A stretch of 64,000 bases of DNA, taken from NCBI GenBank assembly GCA_033816765.1, contig CM066296.1, positions 1,798,001-1,862,000 of the forward strand, in the 5' to 3' direction. The stretch's first letter is position 1. Every line of letters begins with the position of its first letter. The notes under the pieces were generated by a model. It searched no databases, was not told the origin of the DNA, and saw only the letters and a program-made list of their open reading frames with translations. The stretch is from Nothopassalora personata (lineage: Eukaryota; Ascomycota; Dothideomycetes; Mycosphaerellales; Mycosphaerellaceae). Made by a program: the position numbers and the translations under genes. Shown here piece by piece: positions 21,961-31,859 of the stretch.

Positions 21961-22480
21961 AGGCCAAAAACCGAGTTTGTGAGAACCATGGCCAACTAGG
22001 CCACGGTCGTCGCCTATAAGATACGTACGTACCTATTCGGATCCACTCCACACTGCAAGGGACTTTCTGCCTGTCTGCAACGTTAGCCGTCTCTATTGGT
22101 CGTCAACTAAGCCCTACGTCGGTGAGGCAGTCAGTCTGACATCTTGGAACGGTAGAACTAGCGTCACTCGCTCCTTCAGGAGTATCATGCCTGCGCCCTG
22201 CGGCATCCTGTGTGGAAACCATGAACGGAGGATCGTAATCCCGATGGTACATTTGACCCAAACTTTTTGTGTCGACCATAATTCTCTCACAGTGTGTGGA
22301 CAAAGCGGAGCCGGAAATCAATTAGGAGGAATGTTTAGTTCTACCCCATGCACCCCCCCAGTGTGCGAAAATCAGCATGCAGATTTTCATTTTCTGCACC
22401 TGCCGGCACTTCCGACCCTTGGCAAGATATATGCAAGCGGCAGTGCCTGGTCTCTTCATGCTTCTTGTTGACCACCAAAT
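21961..22480. other. Start of the gene island; upstream region of the first gene
   Basis: Base composition changes abruptly near 21,960: CA and TG reappear and TA drops. I see no convincing gene here. Short open frames in both directions overlap each other and lack codon structure. Confidence 0.5.
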
Positions 22481-23269
22481 ATGGCGTCCGCTGTAATCCA
22501 TGAACTGCTGGGCACCGAACACTGCTGGCGACCGCGACAAGGCAGATATAGAAGACGACCTAGGCGAAATACTGGACCGGAGCCTGAACGAATTACGACG
22601 ACCGACCTTCCGCCTGTACCACAAATACCAGCAGATGTGAAGAACTCCTGCTCGCATGTCTTCGACTTTCCAATGCCTCCATCTGCGCCGGCTTCGCCAA
22701 CGTCGAAACGACCATCCATGCCACAACGTCAAACCATCGTGCTCAAGGCAGAGACTGATGATGAGGAAGGCCCGCCGCCACCATCAAGGGAACCTCAAAC
22801 AGCACCGGGACATGTCGTCTTTTGCAATCCTTGGCTGCAACATCGTCCTCTCATAAGTGGGGCGACAGATGCCATGTTCGGACCTCTGCTCGTACCCGAC
22901 GAAGCTTTGAAGTCAAAGTTCAGCGTCGACAGCTCTTGCTGGGGTGAAGAACATCGACACGACTCGTTGGCGCAACAAGAAGGTCCAATATCACCATTAA
23001 AGAGCCGCGCGTCCGACAATGTACAGTCATCAAGCGAGGTCTCCGCGAATGAAAGTCGGCACTATTCGCAGAGTCAAAGTGTTTCCTACGAGGTCGAGGA
23101 CGAGATCTTAAGCACAATGCAATCGTTGCTCACAATGCCACTGCCACCAGCGGAGCCCGAAGATCTATCTGCGCATAAGTCTCTGCCAGTTCTTGCTCCA
23201 GACAGGTCCGACTTCGTCAAAGGACTGGAATTTGTCATGTCTGGGGCGAACGCGGCTGCGCATGGCTGA
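22481..23269 (+). CDS. Hypothetical disordered Pro/Ser-rich protein
   Basis: A single open frame of 262 codons starts at an ATG in good context (AAATATGGCG). The protein begins MASAVIHELLGTEHCW, has a basic patch (about 17-30), then Pro-, Ser- and acid-rich low-complexity stretches (PPVPQIP, MPPSAPASP, DDEEGPPPP) and a C-terminal part with LSTMQSLLTMPLPP. No domain, signal peptide or membrane segment is seen. A second frame at 23459-23716 (reads MPRLDQLLLGPEHDRTALVQQ) has similar character and could be a further exon, but I could not find a clean intron to join them. Real gene likely; boundaries uncertain. Confidence 0.5.
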   Translation: MASAVIHELLGTEHCWRPRQGRYRRRPRRNTGPEPERITTTDLPPVPQIPADVKNSCSHVFDFPMPPSAPASPTSKRPSMPQRQTIVLKAETDDEEGPPPPSREPQTAPGHVVFCNPWLQHRPLISGATDAMFGPLLVPDEALKSKFSVDSSCWGEEHRHDSLAQQEGPISPLKSRASDNVQSSSEVSANESRHYSQSQSVSYEVEDEILSTMQSLLTMPLPPAEPEDLSAHKSLPVLAPDRSDFVKGLEFVMSGANAAAHG

Positions 23270-23820
23270 GGTTATCGCAATGGACCGAATCTCATATCGA
23301 AGATCGAGCCTTGATAGAGCTGCGGTGCAACTTATTAGCTCGGACAGATCTCTGAAGAGTGACGGTCGGTGTCATGACGGTCAATTTCCACAGTCATACG
23401 CGGCCCCTAGCTCTTCGCATCGGGATGGTAGCGACGGCACAGACCAGCAGACAGGCTTGATTTGCATCATGGCGCTCACTCAACCCTGCTTTGTTCGATG
23501 CCGCGACTTGACCAGCTATTGCTCGGGCCAGAGCACGATAGAACTGCGCTCGTCCAGCAACCGCCTGTACCAGTACAGGCTGTCCATCAGACTACACATA
23601 CGCAGGACGCTAAATCGCCGGCAGGCCAACTGACTCATGATCGTGCAGCTCGTCCTGCATTCATCAATCAACAATGCCCCCATCTGCCTCGGAGCAATGG
23701 AAACAGAGCGGCTTAAAACAAGGCAAAAGCCCTCTGGAATTGTGCTCTTCGTTATATTCATCTCTATCAAAGCCACTGTACCTCTTGCCATCCTGCCAGA
23801 CAACAACTACAATTGCAAGC
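23270..23820 (+). other. Possible extra exon or 3' region, then promoter of the SMP gene
   Basis: The interval holds several short overlapping frames. The most protein-like is 23459-23716 (Gln/His/Pro-rich), which may belong to the gene upstream. The last about 100 bp would be the promoter and leader of the SMP gene starting at 23821. Confidence 0.3.
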
Positions 23821-24025
23821 ATGCCAGACAAAGGTCAACTGAGCAAAGCCGATGCCTCTCGCATCCAAAGCAGCGAGGTTTGTTCCATGCCATACGTCTT
23901 CCGAGACAATGCTGAACCCATCTCAGGCCAAGTCCGCTAATGACCCTGGCTTTGCGGCTCGCGCTCAGGCTGCCGGTGATAAGAACGCCAACTCTGCCAA
24001 CCAGGGTGGTCAGAACAACTCCTAA
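23821..24025 (+). CDS. SMP-domain mini-protein, two exons, 51 aa
   Basis: Exon 1 is 23821-23877, a 49-bp intron GTTTGT...TCTCAG spans 23878-23926, and exon 2 is 23927-24025. The spliced product has 51 residues: MPDKGQLSKADASRIQSSE joined to AKSANDPGFAARAQAAGDKN and a short N/Q/S/G-rich tail. The 'L[ST]K.DASRIQS' and 'GFAARAQ.AGD.NA' blocks are the fungal form of the SMP (seed maturation protein, LEA-type) domain, linked in the family to desiccation and stress tolerance in spores. The intron is phase 0 and splits the two halves of the motif. Each exon is too short to stand out as an open frame. It is shorter than many relatives, which have a longer Gly/Gln/Asn tail. Confidence 0.8.
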
Positions 24026-24211
24026 GGCAACAAGAAGTGGTTGCTCCTGAGGAAGGACAATGATCGGTGGAAGAGCAAGTTGACGATTGGATCCACCAGG
24101 GTTTGAAGCTGTCGTGCAGTGGAGGAATAATGACTTCCGGGGTAACGATGGCAAGGAGGAGTATATTCATTCAACTATTTGCGGACCAACTCCTCGTTCT
24201 GACTATTGATT

Positions 24212-25377
24212 TTAGATCATATACTCAACCAACTTCCTCACTAAGTCCACACTCGCAGTATTCTCGGCACTCAGAACAGCCTGAAAGCAAGGGTCATTTA
24301 CCATCTTGTCGACGTTGCATGCCGCATAGTGTATGACAAGACCTTGGAGCTCACTTGATCCGATCACGCCTGCACAGTCTTTGCCATATGCATACTCGAA
24401 GAGCGTGGCGACATCGCCGACTCGCTCATCGTACAGCGTGAATCTGGTCAATGTTTCGTGCAGTCTTTGAATGGCAAGTGCCGCAAGACCATGAACTTGC
24501 CAAGCGCTGGCACATACGAAGATCCTTGCGTGAGTGAGGAACTCCAGGTTGTACTGTTCGTTTGGTGCAGTATTCGCTCGGGCGACGAATGGTGCTGGCC
24601 ATCGGTAGACTTCGTACTTGCGGTTGGTGAAAGCCGTCCATATTCTCGCCTCTACGTCTGCTTCTGAGACCATTGGAGCTGAATCATTCGATGACTTGGC
24701 CGCTTCTTCTTCTATTGATTGCTCTCGGGGGCGAAGAGTGAGATAGCCATCCGCTTCTGAGCCGGGTTCGTCGTCGAAGACAGCCTCCAGCTGTAGGCTC
24801 GCAGCTTGGCTCTTCTTCTTGCTGGTCTTCTTCTTGCTCATCTTAGTCTTGGCCTTCTGTGGTAGGGAGGCGGTTCGGGCAGCCCCAGGGTCTTCTTCAT
24901 TTGACGAAACCTCTGCGTTGTTATCCGGTCTTGTTTCATCGCCATCGATAGTTGTTGGCGGTGTGGACTGGACCTCGCTACTCGAGTCGTAGTCTCGGAC
25001 CCAGTCTGGGAGCTCCGCAACTAGGATGTGCCCGGCTGGGGTGTAGTCTCCAGTATATATGTACTCCACGACTCTAGCGAACGTGTCTTCTCTGGCATCT
25101 TCGAGAGCAATGGTCCGCGACCGTTCCCCAGTCCAGTCGTCGTCTGCCAGCTTGCGAAGGTGGGTGGAGAAGGCGTAAATCACACTTGGATGAAGGTAAA
25201 AGGTTTTCTTATTCGGGCCGACAAGGAAGAGATATGGCGGCGAGCTTGTGATACTGTGATCGTCAGCACGGTTGTTGCTCTATGATAGCAGACATACTCT
25301 TGCCAAGGAGACCACGAGCTCTCCTGCTTCGGCAAGACTTCCTGCCTGCTACGTGGGCTTGAGAAGTATGAACTCAT
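24212..25377 (-). CDS. BTB/POZ-domain protein 1, two exons, 373 aa
   Basis: Exon 1 is 25377-25298 and exon 2 is 25253-24212, with a 44-bp intron (GTATGT donor, ATCACAG acceptor, phase 2). The join reads ...SWSPWQ-D-ITSSPPYLFLVGPNKKTFYLH and keeps the frame; the total of 1122 nt is divisible by three. The BTB domain covers about residues 33-95 (LFLVGPNKKTFYLHPSVIYAFS...ARVVEYIYTGDY). A disordered middle follows with a Lys-rich, possibly nuclear-targeting segment (KTKMSKKKTSKKK), then a helical C-terminal half (LHETLTRFTLYDERVGDVATLFEYAY) shared with its neighbour. Fungal BTB proteins of this class are mostly uncharacterised; the domain mediates dimerisation or cullin-3 contact. It is convergent with the SMP gene, with 186 bp between stops. 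Confidence 0.8.
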
Positions 25378-25878
25378 GGTGATCTGCCGCTGCGGTGTCG
25401 CTAATATTCTGGCAGATCGTACAGTGATGAAAGCGGATGATTGCTTTTTGTACTTAATGGGTGACCTTGGGGCCGCCATCGAGCACTTTGATGCTAACTT
25501 CAAGTGTGAAAGGGGGTGCTACCGTGATTCTCACGTCTGCTCTTTTGCTCGCCATCGGTCCTCCTAGTCCGAGCTCGCTCTGAATTGCGGAATACAGTTA
25601 CGCCAAAAGCTCGTCAGGTAGCCCTAAAGATCAGCACATGCCAAATACCACGGCACGGGCACTGGAAGAAGCCAGCTGCGCCCGCCGTATGGCTTCAATA
25701 TGATGCTCAAATTCTAGACAAGTACCACGTCCGAAAGTCTCGCACAAGTTCATCGTGATGATCGCAGGTGATCGAGCTCATCGCAAGTTGATGGCGTAGG
25801 AGCAGTACATGAAGCTAACACACGGACCGCCTCGAGAGCAACACTCCCATAATATGCGAAAGCCATTCCATGGAACCG
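25378..25878. other. Spacer between the two BTB genes
   Basis: About 500 bp that must hold the promoter of BTB protein 1 and the 3' end of BTB protein 2. I see no further gene. Confidence 0.4.
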
Positions 25879-26790
25879 TCAGTCGAGCCTCCGCAATAGT
25901 CGCTCAAGGATGTCCAACAGCTTTGGGTCCTCCCTCCTCAGCATACTTTTAAACTCCTCGTTCGGGATGAGCTTCTCGACCTTGCAGCACAAGTATTCAT
26001 GCACAAGCGCTCGTAGCCCGTCAGCTTGCGTCACACTCTCATGCCTGCGTTGATAAGTATACTTGACTAGCGCTGCAATGTCTCCACAACGCTCATCGTG
26101 CAAGGTGAATTTGACGAGAGGTTCGTGCAGTTTGTACAACGCTAATGCCTGTAGATGTTCGATGTCGTACTGGAGCGCGAACGTATGCAGCTCGGCATGA
26201 CTGAGGAGTACTGGCGAAAAGTCCTCAGTCTTGTCTTTGTTTGGCCTCGCGACAGGTCGACCTTCCAGAGTGGCAGTGTCGAAATTCCTTGTCCTGAAGT
26301 CATGCCACATCCGCTGACTCCTCGTAAGCCAAGGAAGCCATAGTCTTGGTGGAGCGCGAGGCTTCTCGCTGCTGTTATCTTTGTGTCTTTCCGTCTCACT
26401 ACTGGTGGATTGCGACGGCGTTTTTATGCCGTTGAGTGTGGATTCGTCGTCGGTGGTGGACACCATCTCGTTGATGTTCCATGGGTCAGCAGCCGGATAG
26501 TCTCCGGTGTACATATATTCGACAAAGCGTGCAAAGGTATCCTCAGCGGTGCTGAGCAAGATAATGCCGCTGGATTTATGACATTCGCTGTATGTCGCTT
26601 TTGCCATGGGACGGGGAAAGTTGTACTGGTCTGTGAGTATCGGATGGATGAAGAACTCCTTCCTCTCTGGACCGACCACGAACTGGATCGGACTCCATTG
26701 TGACAGGCTGAGTACCATTAGGTATTGGCAATCTTGCGAGTATGAGAAATGTGGGACTTACATCTTGTAAGGTATTTTTGCTGCGCTCAT
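25879..26790 (-). CDS. BTB/POZ-domain protein 2, two exons, 285 aa
   Basis: Exon 1 is 26790-26762 (MSAAKIPYK plus two bases) and exon 2 is 26707-25879. The 54-bp intron has GTAAGT and TACTCAG borders and is phase 2. The join gives K-I-LSQWSPIQFVVGPERKEFFIH, the start of the BTB fold, which ends at ARFVEYMYTGDY (about residue 80). The C-terminal half (LHEPLVKFTLHDERCGDIAALVKYTY) aligns with the same part of BTB protein 1, and the intron sits at the same place and phase, so the two are tandem duplicates that have diverged strongly. The middle of its BTB domain is less canonical than in protein 1, and the disordered linker is much shorter (373 against 285 aa overall). Confidence 0.8.
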
Positions 26791-26972
26791 GGTAGCAGTT
26801 CTTGAAGTGCCTCGCCTTAGGGTAGAATGGCGGTCGCAAGGCGTTCAGACGGTTACTTGTCTTCTATAGTATGGTCTGAGTTTTGGCCTGTGAAAGACTG
26901 AGTTCGCGCCAATTCATCGTACGGAACGATTCTGTCCGTACTTGGCCCAGGTAAGTATGTCGATCCTTGACT

Positions 26973-28379
26973 CTACATCTGCTGAAGAGATTCCGGAGCT
27001 GGATGCGACCTCACCCATGGCGGTTCGGAGGCATCTGCTGCTCTGAGAGCCGTGATGCCAGTGCTTGTGTCATGCTTTCGCTTGCGTCCATACTGACCGT
27101 GCGTCAAGGACATTTGGACTTCGCTCTTCGCCGTGTCTATCATGAACCAAATAACCTCCAGATCAGTATATTCATGAACGGCAGATGTCTGAGCCCCAGT
27201 CCCATCTGCACTCTCGTGTGGAAGTGCCCACTTCAGCCATGCCCGTCCCGAGGATTCTCTATGCTTCATGGCGATGTTAGCCTGCTTCAGATAGAGCTGA
27301 CAGCAATAGCATGGCGGCTTGCTGCACCCGATGTATCGGTTATCCCGAGCGAATGACAATTCGCGCGATGCAAAATGCCTTGCCACAGCTGCTTCTGCGT
27401 GCACGAACGGCTTCTGCGGCTTCTTGAACCTCTCTCTGGTACCAGTGGCGGTGCTTAGCACACGTACTGCTTTCTCCATCGATGGTCTACGCAGTGTACA
27501 CACGCTTGACAGAAGCTTTTGTATGTCTTGCTCGATGGTCAAAGCTGGACAGTCCGACTTGAATTGTAAGCCTTGAACAGATCGCGATCGAAGATCCTTT
27601 TCGAACTCCGACGAGTATCTGACGTTAAAGTCGGCGGCTCTGTACCACGAACCTAAACGGCCGATCAAATGCCGTAGGTCACTCCAAGGAGTGGATATGT
27701 CATGCTCATCAGCTACTGCGTCCAAGATCCGACACTCTGTTGTTTTACGGAAGCTATAAGCTCGAGCACAGAACTCCTTGTGATCATCTGGCATCGAGAG
27801 TAGCTCGAGCAGGGCCTCGTTGAGGATATCATCTGTTCACGAGCTGTCAGTCCAAACATCTAGAGCCTGCAAGATAATGTACTGACATTCTTCAAGTTGG
27901 TCTTGCATTCTTTTAACCACGTTCTCCAACCGTTTGCGGTAGTTGTGTATCCTTTGTCGGCTTCTCTCTACAATGGTCTTGAATATGGCTTCGACTTTAC
28001 CATCTATCGAGCTGTTTTGGTCGTACAGCAAGCCAAGCACCCACTCAATGGTTTGAACGGCATCGGTCGTCTCATGGCTGTTGACCGCGACCCAAAACAC
28101 AGTTTCATGTTCCACAGTCCGTTGCACGCCAATCGCGACAACATCCTCCCCTGCCCTGCGGCACTGGCAGATGTAGCTCAGCTCGTCCAGAAATCGAGGC
28201 CAAGGTGGAACCTCCGAAGCAGTCCCTGACTTCCGGCGCTCAAAATTGACAGTCGATACGTTTTGTAGCAAGCAAACGACAACAAGTAGATTGTAGAATT
28301 CACTCATGCATGGAGCGTAGCCCTTCATCTTCATTCCGAATGAGAAGCATTGCAGACTGCAGCGGAAGAACGTTGTCAT
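26973..28379 (-). CDS. OTT_1508-like deaminase family protein, two exons, about 450 aa
   Basis: Exon 1 is 28379-27887 and exon 2 is 27832-26973. The proposed 54-bp intron has donor GTCAGT, acceptor GAACAG and a CTGAC branch site; it keeps the frame (...QLEE-Y-DILNEALLELL). The C-terminal half has VHAEAAVARHF (HAE about 309-311) and IGCSKPPCYCC (C-x2-C about 339-342), the zinc-binding H-A-E and P-C-x2-C signature of cytidine-deaminase-fold enzymes, in the form typical of the fungal OTT_1508-like family. The N-terminal half (FYNLLVVVCLLQ, RAGEDVVAIGV, a helical ERSRQRIHNYRKRLENV region) also fits. The substrate is unknown, and such proteins have been discussed in conflict or nucleic-acid-editing contexts (inference). 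The start could be the internal Met of MSEFYNLL. The donor is not the fungal consensus, so that join is the weakest point. Confidence 0.7.
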
Positions 28380-28525
28380 TTGTACCTGAGCTTCGCCCAG
28401 ATCCGGGGCGATGCAATCATGCAGGTACGGACGCTAGTAGAGCAATCCTGCAACCTCGTAGCCGCTAGTACCTAATGCCCAGGTGCTCGCATGCTTTCCT
28501 GCTTGCATCATGCCGAGCTTCCTTT

Positions 28526-29285
28526 TTACTTTTCTTGGTTCCCTTGAAAGGCTTTCTTTCCATTCACCATAATAGTCTGCTCGAACAGGTGGTCCCCCAC
28601 TCTTGTGACAGGCTGTTCTTGAACAAGCACCCCATGCTCCCTCGCATGCTCCAGTAGCCGCGACAGATAAAGACCAGGGATTACTACAGGACTGTTTGGT
28701 GCCCCTCCACGGGTCGCCTGTGCAGGTGGTGCACGAAACTGGGTCTCAGCAGACTCGGTGGAGCGAGGTGAACGAGGTGAACGAGGTGGAGTCAGAGGCT
28801 CATGAGGAAGACTCTGTTGCCAATGGTCAACGACAGGGTTGGCCTTGGTGGCACACTTCCAGATCGCGGTAGCGACCTGTGCCTTGGCGTTGGTACTTCC
28901 CGTGTGAATTGTCGCTCCGATCTTAATCATCAGGGCCTCGTATGTACTGCTCGTGCGCTGAGAGCCATCAATGCCTACGGCAGACGTTTTGAGGTCTGAC
29001 AATCGTGCCAGGCACTGCCCGTACTGAAGTTGAGAGAGTGCAGTATTCAGCGCGGCCTGTTCGAGGGACTGAGGTTAGTATTTGCTTGACTCTGCTCGAT
29101 GAAGCCGGACCTCGTACGTCAACGTCCTTGCCTTGCAAAGGTACCTGCGCGCTCCTGAACACAATTTCGGCCATGATGCACTTGTAGAACATCTTTCCGA
29201 ACCAATAGTAACCATCTGCGTTGGGATAACCATCCGCTGCAGTCGCGGACTTGAAATCAGACTTGGAGTCGGGAGGGTCTTCCAT
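28526..29285 (-). CDS. Hypothetical protein, two exons, about 223 aa
   Basis: Exon 1 is 29285-29145 and exon 2 is 29056-28526. The 88-bp intron begins GTACCT, contains a perfect TACTAAC branch site and ends GAACAG; it is phase 0. The start ATG is in a GCCATGG context. The product begins MEDPPDSKSDFKSATAADGY, continues FGKMFYKCIMAEIVFRSAQ-AALNTALSQLQYGQCLARL and GATIHTGSTNAKAQVATAIWKC, has a Pro/Arg/Ser linker (PPRSPRSPRS) and a C-terminal helical part (LSRLLEHAREHGVLVQEQ). I do not recognise the family. It is fourth in a row of same-strand genes after the deaminase. An upstream exon is possible because the frame stays open above the ATG. Confidence 0.55.
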
Positions 29286-30134
29286 GGCAGAGGAAAAATC
29301 CTCATGTGGTGGCGCATCATACGCAGCATCGAAGGAAACCTCTGACTCCCTTATTGTGTATATTGCGACTGTTGAATTGAATGCCAGCTTGTAGGTATAA
29401 ACTCAGCCACATATATGTAGCTTGTTGCTCTCCCTTGCGCGTGGTGATGATGACATTGCGCCTTGCGCGAGGTCGCGACACGATGGTCGTGCCGACAACC
29501 TATCACCCCATCTGAACCACATTGTTCGACACCTGGATGCTGTGCGATTGACAGAGTCGGATTGCTCCCTCCATGATCGTGGGCAGAGTGGTGATCTGCA
29601 ACGTTCTAGGTTGTGTTGCTCTTCTGTAGCCGTGTTGAGGATAACACGCAACACACCAATGACGTTCAGAGCACAAGTATCCGAGCAATGTCGCGCCTTG
29701 AGGCACTCACGACGGATCCTGGACCGAGCCGAGAGTGGTAAATTGATTCTTGCATGAGATCTTACAGCGATACGTGCGGAATACAGTATTGACCTTCCAT
29801 GGTGTCGTGCAGCAGCTGAAATTGCCGTTCTGCATGACTGACGGATTGACGGCGTAGATGGCCGCACCAATGACAACTGTGACAAGCTTGGTGTGCTGCA
29901 GGGTGGCAGTGAGCTGTGCCAAATGTGACTTTAAAGGCAGGGCATCGAACCAAGGTCGGCGTGAAGATCATATGATGCTATCTTGCATTGATGGCTACTT
30001 CGAGACCAAGGGACTGCCGGCGGTTGACGTAGTCACAATTTCGCTGGGCCGTCTTCGAGCGTTGCAAAAGGTGCAGCGCCCCCGAGTTTCGTTCCAGAGG
30101 CATGTTGGTGTATGCTCAGCAGAGGGTTGGCAAG
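29286..30134. other. Divergent intergenic region
   Basis: About 850 bp between the minus-strand gene ending here and the plus-strand gene starting at 30135, presumably holding both promoters. Open frames on both strands overlap in shadow fashion; none shows a domain. Confidence 0.4.
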
Positions 30135-31004
30135 ATGACAATCATCGATGATGTGAGAGAAATGTCCACTAATGAGGTGAGTGAAAGCGTTCCCCGTTGT
30201 GCAAATTTGCTCAGACGTGGCAGGAAAAAGCTCGATTAATCAACAAAACACTGGAGGAGGTGAAGTCCATTGTTATGAATGATCCAGAGCTGGGTCTGTC
30301 AGTCAACTACTCGCGCAACCGGGATGACGCGCGCTTCGAGATGTTTGCCAAATACAAGGGCCCTGACAAGGCGACGCTATCCTTCCTGGGGGATCTCAAG
30401 GAAGGCAAGCTGGATTTCTGGAGCTGGGTGTGGGGCGACAAGCCAATGCCGTCGGGAAATGAAGACCCACTGGGCATCGTGGTCAAGAACTTCATGTGGG
30501 CGGCTGTTGCTAAGGACGATGACGGATAGTCTCGCCCTGTGCGTCGTGCCGCTTGAGTCGTGCTGTTCAAATTTCTCGAGTATCCAGGTCACAGGAACAC
30601 GCCCCGTCAAGCCGTTGCAAGACGTGCGAAGGCTAGCGGCTACTTCCTCAAGGAGCCACTTGAGGGTATCGAAGAGGCGATTGGTCACATGGAAGAGCAC
30701 GGCAGGCGATACATGCTTCTGGAGAGGGATCTCGGCGAAGGCGCATGTCTGATGCTTGGTGAAGACCTTTCAGAATCGCAGTGAGTGACACAAATCGCAA
30801 TTATGGGGCATGATGCTCACTGTCCACAGCTGGTTCAAGCTTCTGCCATTGAAAGATGGGCCCCGACGCAAATGGGCGCTTGAATACGTGGAGAAAGCAT
30901 TCCGTGGTCACGAAGAGACGGTCGCCTGGTGCAGGTCCTTCTGGCCTGGTCTTATCGAGGAGAAGCTGTTGGACATCGAGAAGCAGATGAATCCAGAGGC
31001 ATGA
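30135..31004 (+). pseudogene. Unknown multi-exon gene, possibly disrupted
   Basis: Three coding pieces share a frame. Piece 1 starts MTIIDD at 30135 and can be spliced (donor GTGAGT at 30177, or GTGAGA further upstream) to the AG at 30213-30214. Piece 2 (30215-30526) reads TWQEKARLINKTLEEVKSIV...DFWSWVWGDKP...GIVVKNFMWAAVAKDDDG. Piece 3 (about 30554-30780) reads VVLFKFLEYPGHRNTPRQAV...YMLLERDLGEGACLML. A clean 49-bp intron (GTGAGT...CCACAG, 30781-30829) then leads to HWFKLLPLKDGPRRKWALEYV...QMNPEA and a stop at 31002-31004. Between pieces 2 and 3 are TAG (30527-30529) and TGA with no good splice donor. Either an unusual intron or loss-of-function mutations are present. No family recognised. 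Confidence 0.5.
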
Positions 31005-31859
31005 AACTGGTGGTCGAAGTGATGCGTCAATGATGTTTGCATCGCTGTTGAAGGCAACTCGTCATCATGTGGTTCCTATAGCTTCCAAGGCAAGATTATT
31101 ATGTGACATGCCCTGATTGCGTGAGGTCAGATCACATTCGCGTAGCCAGCGGTAAGACCCTGAACTTCGGCGCTGGACAGGTCTGATCACCTGCACCCAG
31201 AGGTGATTTCGAAGCACCCCTCAGGCTGCATGCATCGTCCAAGGGTTTACGTTTGGGTGTTTTCACTTTTGTCATGGAGCTGCTGCTCAGAGTCCGTCGT
31301 GTCTTCCTCCTATTATTGTCCCCCCCCCCCCCCCCCGGGCCCCTCAGCGAGGCTCAGAGGCTGCGAATGACGAAGGCGCCTTAAATCGCACCAAGCACTC
31401 CGGGTACTCCTGTTCATACAGATCCTTCGAATCCCTCTTAATGCTCACAGACCGAGTCTTCATTTCCCTTGCTTCCTTATCGATTCCATATCTGCGCGAC
31501 AGCATCAACAAGCACCCGCCTAATAAGGCGGAGCATACTGATGAAGTACTTCGCATGGGGAGAAAGTCCTGCCACAAGGTCATGTCGCGTGCAAACTCCC
31601 TCAACGTCGTTGCCAAGGCACATCAACAGACAGCCATACACTAGCGTATCCTTCGTCTCAGCGAATCAAAAGCCTCTCACTGAGCCCCGCCAAGCAACCA
31701 CGATCCTTGGCCAAACCTCATGAAGTCATGGAAGCGGTTGTACGACATCACCACACAGCAATGTTGGTAAAGCCTCCTGCTTCCGCTTGCATCCTGTAGC
31801 CAAGTCCCCTGCAGCCGTGTCTTCTACACAAGTACTGTCACTTCACCCGCGTGCCCGCC
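31005..31859. other. Intergenic with a poly-C tract; possible small minus-strand ORF
   Basis: A run of 17 C lies at 31320-31336, followed by GGGCCCC. On the minus strand 31583-31344 an open frame reads MTLWQDFLPMRSTSSVCSALLGGCLLML... with one hydrophobic stretch, but its upstream context has a stop and no clear exon, so I do not annotate it as a gene. Confidence 0.4.

Noticed and set aside
22187..22732. Overlapping frames on both strands before and within the first island gene
   Set aside because: Shadows of the 262-codon frame or of random sequence; no codon structure.
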